Of a stretch of DNA of 64,000 nt, positions 51,717 to 61,638 are shown piece after piece (position 1 is the stretch's first letter; every line of letters starts with the position of its first letter). The position numbers and the translations under genes are program-made. The DNA is taken from NCBI GenBank assembly GCA_024516155.1, contig JAJJXM010000088.1:62001-126000 (forward strand), given 5' to 3'. Source of the DNA: Pyronema omphalodes (Eukaryota; Ascomycota; Pezizomycetes; Pezizales; Pyronemataceae). The notes under the pieces were generated by a model. The model was given only the letters and a program-made list of their open reading frames with translations, did no database searches and was not told where the DNA came from.

Positions 51717-53620
51717 CAGTGGTCATGGTGGTGTCGGCGATGGGGTTTATTTCGGCGGGGATGGCGTCTAGGGGTGTTGTCTCCGGGCGAGTCTTCTGCC
51801 AGGCTTCCCTGACGACGTTCACTTTGACGGGGCAGCGGGTGCTGTATGCGGCGTGGTGGACGTCTGTGAGGCCAGCGGCGACACAATTGGCACACTTGTA
51901 GAGGGTGTGTTGACATTTGCGGCCCTGGATTGTGGGACACTGGCCGCATTGGTGATATTCGGTGGGGTGAGGGGCGGCGCATATCGCGCAAGCGGGGCCA
52001 TTGTCAGCTGGGCAGATTGCATGATGATGTCCAAATTTCTGGCACCTGCGGCATTGGTCAATGGAACGGGCGGTGAAGAATTCTGTCACCTTGCGTTGTT
52101 CGAATAATACTGTCACCTGTGTTCTCTTGAGGAGGTTGTATTCCTCGCTGGACTTCAGTGCGATCATCACACTGGAGGCGGTCTTACCAACACGTTTGTC
52201 CGGGTGAGAGATGTACCTTGGGGGTTGTGTCAGGCGTACTTTGTGGTTCGTCTCGATTTCTTGCTGCAATTTTTGCATACCCTCGGCGGTGTCCTCGTAG
52301 TAGTCCGTGGGGATTCCGTGCACTGCCAGCTTATACCATTTTTCGTTAAGTCGGGGGGGCAAGAGGTTCGGGTGGACTGTGCAGGCAGCGGCGTGGATAA
52401 CAGAGAGGTGGGGGGTGAGATTGGTAATGGATGTGTCCGGGGAGGGGGTAAGCATGAGGCTTCCTGCGAGATTTTTCCTAACCGTCATGATGTTTCCTTC
52501 CACCTTCGCCTTGTGTAGGGCTTCGTTGACAGCTAATCCAATGGCGATCTTAGAGCTATCGGGCAGGGCACGGGGGTCAGGGCAGGGGATCACAATGTCT
52601 TGGACGCGGGGGGGGGTTCTTGCGTTGGGGGTTGGGTTCGGTGGTCTTAGGGGGGGTCTTTGATGGAGCAGCGGCTTTCTCTTTGAACAGCTTGACGGAC
52701 GAGGGTATTGGTCCTTGCCACGGTTCGTTCGCCTGGGGTGGGGGAGGGGGTAGGTGAGGGGGAGGAGGGAGCTCGTTCTTCCGGAGTTCAGCTTCGGCGT
52801 TCAAGCACCTCTGCTTCCAGTACTCGGCTTCGCTGAGGTGGGGGGCATGTTTGGAGGGTAAATCGAGAGGGGCGTTAACGGGCTGGGTATCGGGGCTGGT
52901 GGTCTCGAGGGGGGTGGGGGATGCGGAGACGGGGGTGGGGGACACGGCGGTAGCTGTTCCTTTCGGTAGGAGGGACGGGGCGAGGAGTTGGACGGCATCG
53001 TAGATGGATTGGAGGAGGGACTGGTTCTTGTTGATTGTCTTGAACGCTTTGTTGATTCTGTCGTTCGTTGTCTGGTCGGCGTGACGAAACATGTCCGCGG
53101 TGGTAGCAAGATTGTGCTGGAGGACGTCGATGGATTGAGCGAGGTCGGCGTTGCTGGGAGGTGTGGCGTTAATCGGAGCGATGTCGGGGTGGAGTCGTTT
53201 GACTTGTGCAGAAACGGGGGTGGAGTCTTCGGCGATATGGGTGATAGTATGGGCAGTGGAGGCGGCGGGGCGTTTTTTCTGTTTTCCGGTGGTTTGTTGG
53301 ATGGAGTATTTGGGGTCATTGTTGCTCAGTTGATCGGGGGTGTCGGAGTTTGCAGGGAGGGGTTTTTTGTTGTGGGGTGTTTTGGGTGGGGCGTTGGTGG
53401 TGTGGCGAGAAGTTGGCGTTGGGGAGCTGTCTCGGGGAGACGCGTCGTCGTCGCTGGAATCCTCGCTGACGTCAGAGCACGTGTCTACGTGCATCTCAAC
53501 GTCGGACGCGTCGGACTCGTGCGGCTCTGCGTTAGCGCGTTTTTCTTTCGCGAGCGCTCGAGGGGGCGCTTTGTCGGGGGGAAGGGGCTGTTTCTCAACA
53601 GCGGAGGATCGGGTGGGCAT
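51709..53620 (-). pseudogene. F1 ORF1 (gag-like), frameshifted at a run of nine C
   Basis: N-terminal 340 codons from MPTRSSAVEKQPLPPDK (acidic DASDVEMHVDTCSDVSEDSSDDDAS; a helical stretch ADMFRHADQTTNDRINKAFKTINKNQSLLQSIYDAVQLL; EAEYWKQRCLNAEAELRK). After NPQRKNPPPRP a C9 run (52608-52616) shifts the frame. The remaining 290 or so codons include IPCPDPRALPDSSKIAIGLAVNEAL, WYKLAVHGIPTDYYED and zinc knuckles CRRCQKFGHHHAIC and CAICAAPHPTEYHQC. The last codons overlap ORF2 by 8 bases (ATGAATAG). Confidence 0.92.
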
Positions 53621-53900
53621 CGGAGGTTCGGAATAAGTTGTTTCTGCGGTAGCGACAAGGAATCCGCGATTGAAATGATGGTTGTTGATGTGGGTGGAGG
53701 GTGGTGTTGATGGAACCGGTTCGCGGGGCTTTTCTCAGGGGCCCGAAAACTCTTTTTCGATGAAAACTCAACGAAAAAGAGAGGGCCTGATCTGGAAATG
53801 CTGCGAATAGGTAATTCGGGGCTGCCGAACAATAATCCGCGATAAAATCTTGCGATTTCGGCGTGGTTGTTGAAAAGGCAGGGGGGGGTCGCTCTTTGCT
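53621..53900 (-). promoter_or_regulatory. F1 5' UTR
   Basis: About 280 bases, starting (minus strand) AGCAAAGAGCGA plus C run and TGCCTTTTCAACAACCA. It shares CCAGRYCAGGCCCTCTCTTT-type sequence with the F2 5' UTR but lacks the LINE-A start-codon hairpin. Confidence 0.7.
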
Positions 53901-53926
53901 GCCACTGGAACGAGGGAAGAGTTGTT

Positions 53927-54507
53927 ACTGGGTCCCAGGACACACTAGCGTCCCCGGAAACGAAGCCGCCGACGAACTGGCCCGACAGGCGACAACAGTA
54001 CCGCCACGCCGACGAATACCGATATCCCTCACTTGGCTGCGCCGCCGCGCTCGAGAGAGGTACACCGAAGACTGGGCTACCTGGTTCACCTCTTCCCCCC
54101 GACCGCGCACGTACACCGCCACACACCACCGCACAATGGACACTGCGTACACCGAAAACCCCCGCTGGATATCAACTGCAATCCTGGGTCTTCGCACCGG
54201 CCACGGGTACTTCCTCAACTGCTTGGCCCACCCTCCATCCGACGCATACCCCTCCCGCAGCTGCAGCTGCCCAATCCATCCACCGCAGACGCCTCGACAC
54301 CTCCTCCTGAGCTGCCCCGAATTCCAGGCCGCTCGCTCCACACTCAGGAAGGACCTCAAACTCAGACAACACTCCCGGATCAACCTAAACACCATTCTGG
54401 ACACCCCCTCCGGCACCAAGGCTCTTTCCACCTTTATCTCTGCAACCAAGGTTGCTACCTCGACCTGGGCACACTCCCGGCTAGAGAAGCCTCGCAGAAG
54501 GGGATAG
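53927..54507 (+). pseudogene. A4 ORF2 part 3: end of RNase H and C-terminal domain
   Basis: Resumes at WVPGHTSVPGNEAADELARQATTVPP after F1. It contains the last RNase H Asp, the domain WLRRRARERYTEDWATWF, the Cys/His motif SCSCPIHPPQTPRHLLLSC, and ends KVATSTWAHSRLEKPRRRG. Confidence 0.9.
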
Positions 54508-55556
54508 ACCCCTACCGCTGACTACACTGACCGCAGTACCTTAGGAACTTTCGCGCGCGCTGGTTTTGCAGTGCTTTCTTACTTAGGATTTCTGTTTTTT
54601 GTAAAAAAAAAAAAAAAAAAAAAAAAAGGGGACAAGCAAAAGGGGAAGGTAGAAGAGGGATAGGCGGAGAGAAAGGGAACGGGCTCGCGGTGACGGGATC
54701 GGGCTGGGGTCGTTGCTTGGGTCTGCTTGGGCTTCGGGTGTTTTGAGTTTTCTTTTCTTTGTCTTTCAATTGTTTGTCTTACGGGTTGGAGTTGTTTTAT
54801 GGTGCGGCGGGTGAGAAGGGAACGGATGGTGGAATGGTGCACAGGAAGGGAGATGAAGGGGACGGCAGGCGAGAGAGGGCAGACGAGTTTCTTTTGTACT
54901 TTCCTTTGTTTGGGTGCGACGATGTTTTTCTTATGTTCGGAGGGCGGGAGGAGTGCGAGGCGTTGCGAAAGGAGAGAGAGGGGCACGGGGAAGGGGCAGA
55001 GGAGGGCGGCGGGAGTTACCTTTTTCTTTTGTACGCGGAGGAAACAAAGGCGGTAAAATGGCTAAACATGGGAAGGGGAAGGGAGGAGGAAAGGGAGGAG
55101 CCCGGCGAGGCGGCCTCTGTGCAAGCAGAGCACTTGGAACATCAGACGCGCTTGGACAAGAAACCCCCGTAGTAACAGTGGGGACAGACCCCACAACCAC
55201 AACGATCAAGAGGAGGAGACTGGTAGAGGTGGAGACTGGGTTTTTGCTTTTACATTTCTTTCTTCTTCTCTTTTGTATTTATCTGTCCCTTGTCATAACC
55301 TTCGGGTTGCAAACAAGTAATGAGAGAACAAACAAACAAACAAACTTGGAACATCAGACGCGCTTGGACAAGAAACCCCCGTAGTAACAGTGGGGACAGA
55401 CCCCACAACCACAACGATCAAGAGGAGGAGACTGGTAGAGGTGGAGACTGGGTTTTTGCTTTTACATTTCTTTCTTCTTCTCTTTTGTATTTATCTGTCC
55501 CTTGTCATAACCTTCGGGTTGCAAACAAGTAATGAGAGAACAAACAAACAAACAAA
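54508..55556 (+). other. A4 3' UTR with internal poly(A) and duplicated terminal 212 bases
   Basis: Internal A run 54603-54627 (25 A). The last segment, from TTGGAACATCAGACGCG to the (AAAC)n tail, is present twice: 55133-55344 and 55345-55556. Each unit has its own UUCG hairpin (55297-55308, 55509-55520). The TSD abuts the second tail. Confidence 0.87.
55345..55556 (+). repeat. Second copy of the LINE-A 3' terminus, tandem
   Basis: Direct repeat of 55133-55344, almost identical, joined at the AAAC tail of the first unit. No TSD separates the two units, which favours slippage or template jumping during one insertion over a second insertion. Confidence 0.82.
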
Positions 55557-56437
55557 CAGACATGTTCCGCCATGCCGACGCCACAACGAACGCAAGAATA
55601 ACAAAGGCTTTCCGCACCATGGACAAAGATCGCTCAATGATCCGAGCCATCCACGACATCCTTTGCCGTCTTGCCCCCGCCCTCCTCCCCGACGAAAACA
55701 TCTGGACCCTCCATCCCCCGTCGAACCCCCTGCCTCCGCCGAATCTGCTACTTCCGATCAGATTTCCCCCCCCGACTCCCTCGACCTCCCCTCTGTCCAC
55801 GCCCCCTCCCACGCAGCCCCCTCCCCCAAAGAAATCGAATACTGGAAGCAACGCTGCCTCACCGCTGAACGTGCGCTGAAGAAGCACAAAGTACCCCTTC
55901 CAGTACATGCCCCCCGCCCCAGTGCCGAACCTTCCGCCTCATGGAAAGAGTCAGTACCCGCCGCGACCGAGCTCTTCCACAGTGCCACCCTGACACCCCC
56001 GTAACCAGCCCCGAAACCATCCAAACCCCAAAAGAAAGATCCCCCCCGCCCCAAGCACATTATTATCCCATGCCCAGACCCCCGTTCCTTCCCAGACAGC
56101 TCCAAAGTGGCAGTGGGAGTCGCCGTCAATGACGCCTTGCGCAAAGCAAATGCTCCTAAGAGCGTTTCTATCTCAACGGTGAAGAAGAGCATTAAAGGAA
56201 ATCTTATTTTGACCCCCCCCCCCCCCCCCCCAAACCACACCCGCTGATATCACCCCCCACCTGCCCCTTATACTTCAAGCCGCCCGCAGAGTGCACCCTG
56301 CGTTGCTGCCCCCCCCGCATGATTGAGAAATGGTACAAACTGGCAGTCCACGGAGTACCAACTGATTTCTTCCCAGACTCCGAGGAGGGTATGCAAAGCC
56401 TGCAAGCCGAAATCGAACGCAATCACTCCGTCCGATT
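55556..56437 (+). pseudogene. LINE-F copy F2, ORF1 continued, degenerate
   Basis: Resumes at TDMFRHADATTNARITKAFRTMDKDRSMIRAIHDILCRLAPALLP after A4. It continues with EIEYWKQRCLTAERALKKHK, IIPCPDPRSFPDSSKVAVGVAVNDAL, a run of 19 C (56213-56231) and KWYKLAVHGVPTDFFPDSEEGMQSLQAEIERNHSVRL. Several frames are needed, so it is a pseudogene. It breaks off before the zinc knuckles at about 56437; ORF2 is absent. Confidence 0.87.
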
Positions 56438-56905
56438 GTGTGAACCTTGGCACAGTCCTAACTATGCCGAGGCTTTTCCGGTCATATCTCAAGTAATCTG
56501 CCCTGGTGTAGACAGACGCTTCGTTAGGGTCTTTTATAGACTTTCGTCTACAAGTTCGCCCAGCCTTCCTTAGGGAACCAACTGCCAAACTGAGCTTAGG
56601 AGATAAGACATCGGTCAAAGCTGTGACGCCTCTGCTGAGGCTTGCATTATACTAAGCGCGCAATTGAATTAATTGCTCACTTGCATTATGCTCGCCCTGG
56701 TCAGATTAATCCTTGAAATAGCTCACCGTACTACCACACCTTCCAATCAGGTGCTGGGGTTATGAGTCACACCGGAGGGCAACTCCATCTGACTGCATCA
56801 TGCATCAACTCCTGTGATAATGACGCATGAGTCATTTATCGTATGAGTCGCGCCATCATAGATCTCCCTAGAGAATCTCGATTGCAAGTAGAGGTCACTG
56901 ACATC
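56438..56905 (+). other. 468-base stretch without LINE sequence or recognisable gene
   Basis: More AT-rich than the rest. No ORF of note and no match to the elements in the window. Visible structure: TGTAGAC pairing with GTCTACA around 56507-56552, the palindrome GCAATT-GAATT-AATTGC (near 56660-56677) flanked by two copies of CTTGCATTATRCT, and three TGAGTC motifs (56763, 56828, 56844), two of which are the full AP-1/Gcn4 site TGAGTCA. It could be old host DNA or part of another repeat. Confidence 0.55.
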
Positions 56906-57349
56906 ATAAGGGACACCACACAGCAACCGCTGACCCCCCCCCTGCATTTGCGACAACAACAACAATTTCCCCGATTTTCGAATCGGTAATCGATTTCCTA
57001 CCTCGGAATTACCCCGAATCTCGATTTTCGGAACCCAGCTACCGTTTACCGTTGAGATTCAGCGGAAAAACGCGATTCTGGGACCTCCGGGCCAGATTCC
57101 GGGCACTTTCATCAACGCCGCTCAAACACCCGCCCTCCAATCATCAAACCGACCTTCTTTTCGGTTTCGGCATACCGAAATCCCCCCCCCCCCCCCCAAA
57201 TCCCCCCCCCACCAGCAGCACTGGTTGTGGTGATACCCCAAATTTCCCCCCCTCCGGACCCCTTTCCTCCCGAGAAATTTTCGTGCTCGCTTAGCAAGAG
57301 CCTCCTCACGTGACTCTTCGCCATCGCTTACCTCACCACCGGTTAAGCG
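56906..57349 (+). promoter_or_regulatory. LINE-B copy B2, 5' end and 5' UTR
   Basis: Starts GACACCACACAGCAACCGCTGA plus C run, and is nearly identical to the LINE-A 5' UTR throughout: UUCG hairpin (variant arm), long C runs, TCACGTGA (57306-57313), start-codon hairpin (57321-57353). So LINE-A and LINE-B share a 5' UTR although their ORF1 linkers and ORF2 differ. Confidence 0.75.
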
Positions 57350-59041
57350 ATGGACGCTAACGCACCCATCCCTGCCACGCCCTCGCGTATGCAGGTACCC
57401 GAGAATATTTTTAGCCCCGACGAGCTTTCCCGAATCAACGCCCCGCACGCTGGCTCCTCCGCCATCGCGACCTCTAAGAAATCAACGACCGTCTCCGGAA
57501 AAGTCACCAAACGCCCCACCAAAAAATCCGACTCTAGACTTGGCCTCGACCTCCTCCGCAAAAATGCCACTCGACCGGAAACAAACACCCCCGTGAACCT
57601 CGATGGGACCCCCGTTGAAACAATGCCGACCGCCATGGACACTGACAGCTGCCCCGACACCGACTCCGAATCCGACTCTGACCTGAACCTCAACGACAGC
57701 CAGCACGCAATAACTGCTTCCGACGTCAACCTCGCGACCTTATCCGAACTGATCAAGACGAACATCATGGATCTCCTCCGCCCGATGAACCAACGCCTCG
57801 AAACTGTAACCAAGCGCATCGACAAACTACACCGAACCAACACCCAGCCCCGAACCGACCACCTCGCCGACAACCCCCCGACCGCCCCCGACACCGCACC
57901 CGCCACGACGCCCATCGCCAACGACGTACACCATTGGATGGCGAGATGCCACCTGCTCGAAGGAATCTTGCGCAACAAAAACATCGCCATCCCCCCCGAC
58001 ACACCCCGGACTGCAACCCGCCCATCCAACGCACCCTCGGCGCCGTGGGCAGACCCCTCCAAGACCACAACTCTCCTCAAAGCCAACCTCCCCACCAACC
58101 CCACACCCGCCACTACTCGCCCCGTTGTCAAACGACAGCCCCGAACCCGCCCCCAGGGAATCATCCTGCCCTGCCCCAACCCCAGTGTCCTCCCGGTCCA
58201 CACGAGAGTAGAAGTGGGCTTCGCAGTGAACAAAGCACTGCTAGAGGCCAAAGCCCCCTCTCACATGGGAGTCACTACGGTCCGCAAAAACCAAGCGGGA
58301 AATATCATCTTGACACTGAACCCTGCTACCACCACCGAAGAGCTAACCGCACACTTAGAAACAATTCAGCGCGCTGCACAAACGGTACAGCCCTCCCTCG
58401 ACAACCCCCACATCAACGAACGATGGTATAAACTCGCCGTCCACGGCATCCCCACAGACATCTACCCCGACACTGAGGAAGGAATGCGCCTCCTCCGAGA
58501 AGAAATCGAACGGAGCAACAACCCGGTCACCCTGGCCCAGAACCCGCGGTACATGACGACGGCAGAAAAACGTGCTGGCAAGACGGCCTCCAGTGTGGTA
58601 ATTGCAGTGCGCACGCCCGACGAGTTGGCCCTCCTCAAACGCCGTAAGGTACTGGTCCTCTTCGAAGCACGAAGGGTCACCGAATACTTCACCGCGAGGA
58701 AAACCGATCAATGTCGACGGTGCCAACTCTACGGCCACCACCACGCAACCTGCACTGGACCCCCCGGACCGATCTGCGCCCTCTGTGGAAAAGACCACCC
58801 CACGGAGAACCATAACTGTACCGAATGCCCAACGAGAAACGGTAAGTCGTGCTCACACACCAAATACGAATGCAGGAACTGCGTCGAGGCTGGCATCCCC
58901 GAACATGACTATCCCGCCTTTCACAAACAATGCCCGACTCGCCTCCGCATCTACAAGGAAGCCAGAGAGGCAACCCAACCCGCCGCCTCTACCTCAGCCA
59001 ACCCTACAGACAAAGACACCGACATGATCCAACATGTCTAA
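57350..59041 (+). CDS. LINE-B copy B2, ORF1 (gag-like, zinc knuckles), intact
   Basis: 563 residues. The first 130 or so are almost the LINE-A sequence (MDANAPIPATPS to SDVN). It then diverges: LATLSELIKTNIMDLLRPMNQRLETVTKRIDKLHRTN (likely coiled coil), a Pro/Thr-rich linker, VHHWMARCHLLEGILRNKN, ILPCPNPSVLPVHTRVEVGFAVNKALLEA, WYKLAVHGIPTDIYPD, and zinc knuckles CRRCQLYGHHHATC, CALCGKDHPTENHNC, CSHTKYECRNC. It ends KDTDMIQHV and overlaps ORF2 by 8 bases (ATGTCTAA). The sharp change of similarity suggests past recombination between families. Confidence 0.94.
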   Translation: MDANAPIPATPSRMQVPENIFSPDELSRINAPHAGSSAIATSKKSTTVSGKVTKRPTKKSDSRLGLDLLRKNATRPETNTPVNLDGTPVETMPTAMDTDSCPDTDSESDSDLNLNDSQHAITASDVNLATLSELIKTNIMDLLRPMNQRLETVTKRIDKLHRTNTQPRTDHLADNPPTAPDTAPATTPIANDVHHWMARCHLLEGILRNKNIAIPPDTPRTATRPSNAPSAPWADPSKTTTLLKANLPTNPTPATTRPVVKRQPRTRPQGIILPCPNPSVLPVHTRVEVGFAVNKALLEAKAPSHMGVTTVRKNQAGNIILTLNPATTTEELTAHLETIQRAAQTVQPSLDNPHINERWYKLAVHGIPTDIYPDTEEGMRLLREEIERSNNPVTLAQNPRYMTTAEKRAGKTASSVVIAVRTPDELALLKRRKVLVLFEARRVTEYFTARKTDQCRRCQLYGHHHATCTGPPGPICALCGKDHPTENHNCTECPTRNGKSCSHTKYECRNCVEAGIPEHDYPAFHKQCPTRLRIYKEAREATQPAASTSANPTDKDTDMIQHV

Positions 59042-60325
59042 TTACAACCCATTGGCAACGACAATCCGAATAATTTCCCATAACATGAACCGCCAACGTC
59101 CAGCCCTCGACTCCCTCCTAAACAGCGCCTGCACAACAGCAGACATCATCCTACTACAAGAAATCAACATCACTGACCCCGCCTTCGCCACCACCCACCC
59201 TGCCTTCACGTTGGTCCTGCCCTCCCGCGGTGACAGAGCCTCCAACAGGACGGCGGCGTACATCAACCGCACAAACCCCTACCTAAAAGTATCACAACGC
59301 ACAGACATATGTACAGACCCGGACCTCCAAGTCCTCGAGGTAGGTACAGATCTCATCCCCGCGTTTTTCCTCTTAAACATTTATAACGAACGTGACCCCG
59401 AAACCCAAACCTACACAATTTCCCGCTCCCTATCACCCCTTTCCCTCCCCCGCAGATGCGTTATAACAGGTGACCTCAACGCTCACCACGCTCTATGGAA
59501 CTCCACAACACGCACACCCAAACGTGCCAGCGAACTGGTACACCTAATAGAACAGGAAAACTGGAGACTGGTTTCCGTCCCAGACACCCCGACACACTAC
59601 TACCGACGGGGGACTAGATCCTCCGTTATAGACTCGACCCTGGCCTCGCCAGCCATGATGGAAGAGGTAGGGACCTGGGCCATAGACGATGAACTAGCCA
59701 CCGGGTCGGACCACGAAGTGATTCGCTTCGACATCCAAACTATGCACCCAGACATAGAACCTACCCCCCCACCGGAACGTCTCAACTGGCGGAAAACAGA
59801 CTGGGCCTTGTTCTCCACGACCCTCCAAGCATCCATCTCCGCATCGACAACACAGTGGAGTCAATACGCCTCCAACCCCACACCCGAAAACCTCGACGCC
59901 TGGGCACGTCACGCGAGAGAACATATCCTCGATGCAGCCCGCGCCTCCACCCCCGTACTACAAGTCACCCCCCGATCGAAACGTTGGTGGACAGTGGAAG
60001 TCGCCACCGCCAGAAAGGATATGACCCGCGCGAAAAGAAGGTGGAAATCGACAGGCTCAGACACTAACCACACCATTTACCGCCGCCTACGAAACATGTA
60101 TCACCGACAGATAAGACACGCCAAGGATGCGATGTGGAAAGAATATTTAGCACAGGCAGAAGGACCGGACGTATGGAGGGCCTTCAAATACACAAACCCG
60201 CGCCGTGCCCAACTCACTCCGAATATCCGCGCCACAATCAACGGTAGGGAGGAACTCTGCAGTTCATTCGTCAGGAAAGTAGAGGCATTTCAGATGTTAT
60301 TCCCCCCACCACCTCCCCCACCCCA
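59034..60325 (+). pseudogene. LINE-B copy B2, ORF2 part 1 (EN and linker), interrupted by H5
   Basis: About 430 codons open from MSNYNPLATTIRIISHNMNRQRPALD. EN motifs LLQEINI, GDLNAHHALWNS and SDHEVIRF are all present. The linker continues through RWWTVEVATARKDM and EGPDVWRAFKYTNPRRAQL to the poly-Pro stretch, where H5 is inserted (TSD CCTCCCCCACCCC). Without H5 the frame continues exactly at 61639. Confidence 0.92.
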
Positions 60326-61638
60326 TCTCTTTCATCATACCACACGGCAACGGCGACCCCCCCCCCTGCATTGTCAACAACGAGCACCGAAACCCCCGGT
60401 TTTCTCATCGGATTCGGATTCGCAGCACTCTGTTACGTTATTCTCTGAATTTTCAGGGAATTCTACGTTGTTTTTGTTGACTTTTGTCGCAAAATCAGAG
60501 TTTTCACGAGTTTTGGCTTACCCCACCTCACGAAATGTCGCCAAAACAACGACAGAACAACGCCCGACGATCGAAACGGTCCGAAAACGCGTACAATGTT
60601 CTAGCCGACCTTCCTCATGATGGATCTACTCCTACTGTGAATGGAAGAGATGGAAAAGTTGATGAAGTTGATGGAAACTTCGCTGGAAAGCCCTTCCAGA
60701 GCGTGGTCTTGGCACGATCACCAGCTCCTTCGGCTTCAACATCGCAGCAACAGGCGACAACTGAACACAGCCGGTTTAGTGACTACCGTCGCATGATGGT
60801 ATCTGCAATTAATAAGGCAGTCGCAGTTGACGACAACTATGCCACCCTAGATCAACTGTTTGAAGACAACTACGCCGAATTCACTGGAGCCAGTTTCCTG
60901 GGGATACAACAGATCCACCAGGACACACAGCGTCGCTTCAATACCCTCGATGACACCATACGCAACAACAGCGATGAGATGCGCCTCAGATTCGACGTCA
61001 TGATGACGAAATTCAACATTCTGACCGGCGAAAACACGAAGCTGCGCGCAGCCTACGACTCTACACAGGCAGAAACAGCAGCTCTCAAGGCTGCTGTGGA
61101 CGCCCTGACGAAGAAAATCGACGAACAGCAACAAGTCATTTCGGCGCCCCCCTCACCGAACCTCACGGCCTCTTCCTCAGCGATGGAAGAGATGACTATG
61201 CAACTGTCCGTCGTCCAACATGACATTCAGGATGTCCTGGACGCTGTTCGCAACCCTCCTGAGGAGAGTGGGGGCACGGGTGGCCCGGCGGCTGTTTAAC
61301 TTTGCTTTGGTTTTGTTTTTGCTTTGTGGAGTAAATAAAGGAGGAAAAATGGTTAAAAATGGGAGGGGAAGGGAGGAGGAAAGGGAGGAGCCCGGCGAGG
61401 CGGCCTCTGTGCAAGCAGGGCACTTGGAACATCAGACGCGCTTGGACAAGAAACCCCCGTAGTAACAGTGGGGACAGACCCCACAACCACAACGATCAAG
61501 AGGAGGAGACTGGTAGAGGTGGAGACTGGGTTTTTGCTTTTACATTTCTTTCTTCTTCTCTTTTGTATTTATCTGTCCCTTGTCATAACCTTCGGGTTGC
61601 AAACAAGTAATGAGAGAACAAACAAACAAACAAACAAA
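60326..61638 (+). mobile_element. H5: internally deleted ORF1-only element, AAAC tail
   Basis: TSD CCTCCCCCACCCC (60313-60325 and 61639-61651) within B2 ORF2. 5' start ACCACACGGCAACGGCGA plus C run, preceded by about 14 extra bases. 3' end with UUCG hairpin (61587-61598) and (AAAC)n. It is shorter than the other H elements because of a deletion within its ORF. Confidence 0.9.
60535..61299 (+). CDS. H5 gag-like protein with in-frame internal deletion
   Basis: 254 residues from MSPKQRQNNARRSKRSENAYNVL. It matches H4 through the coiled coil and SAMEEMTMQLSVVQHDIQDVLDAVRNPP, then jumps to EESGGTGGPAAV. Relative to the 484-residue form exactly 230 codons (690 bases) are missing, so the frame and the end are kept. 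It lacks the basic patch, the GWKTVE and KTWAEVV motifs and the Arg-rich tail. Whether the protein is functional is unknown. Confidence 0.75.
   Translation: MSPKQRQNNARRSKRSENAYNVLADLPHDGSTPTVNGRDGKVDEVDGNFAGKPFQSVVLARSPAPSASTSQQQATTEHSRFSDYRRMMVSAINKAVAVDDNYATLDQLFEDNYAEFTGASFLGIQQIHQDTQRRFNTLDDTIRNNSDEMRLRFDVMMTKFNILTGENTKLRAAYDSTQAETAALKAAVDALTKKIDEQQQVISAPPSPNLTASSSAMEEMTMQLSVVQHDIQDVLDAVRNPPEESGGTGGPAAV

Larger units (their letters stand above)
46919..53926 (-). mobile_element. LINE-F copy F1, full length, inserted in A4
   Basis: A 7.0-kb element with the 14-bp TSD ACTGGGTCCCAGGA (46905-46918 and 53927-53940). The AAAT tail is at the left; the 5' end is at about 53900, followed by some 26 extra bases. 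It has both ORFs, each with one frameshift. The 3' end is shared with H1 and H2. Confidence 0.94.
34474..55555 (+). mobile_element. LINE-A copy A4, outer limits (contains A5 and F1)
   Basis: Bounded by the TSD ACAGACATGTTCCGCC (34458-34473 and 55556-55571) in F2 ORF1. Its own parts are 34474-39337, 46259-46918 and 53927-55555; A5 and F1 fill the gaps. About 16 extra bases precede the canonical 5' start at about 34490. The 3' tail region is duplicated in tandem. Confidence 0.93.

Noticed and set aside
56660..56677. Terminal inverted repeats of a DNA transposon in the 56438-56905 stretch
   Set aside because: The palindrome is internal and short, with no matching ends, target duplication or transposase.
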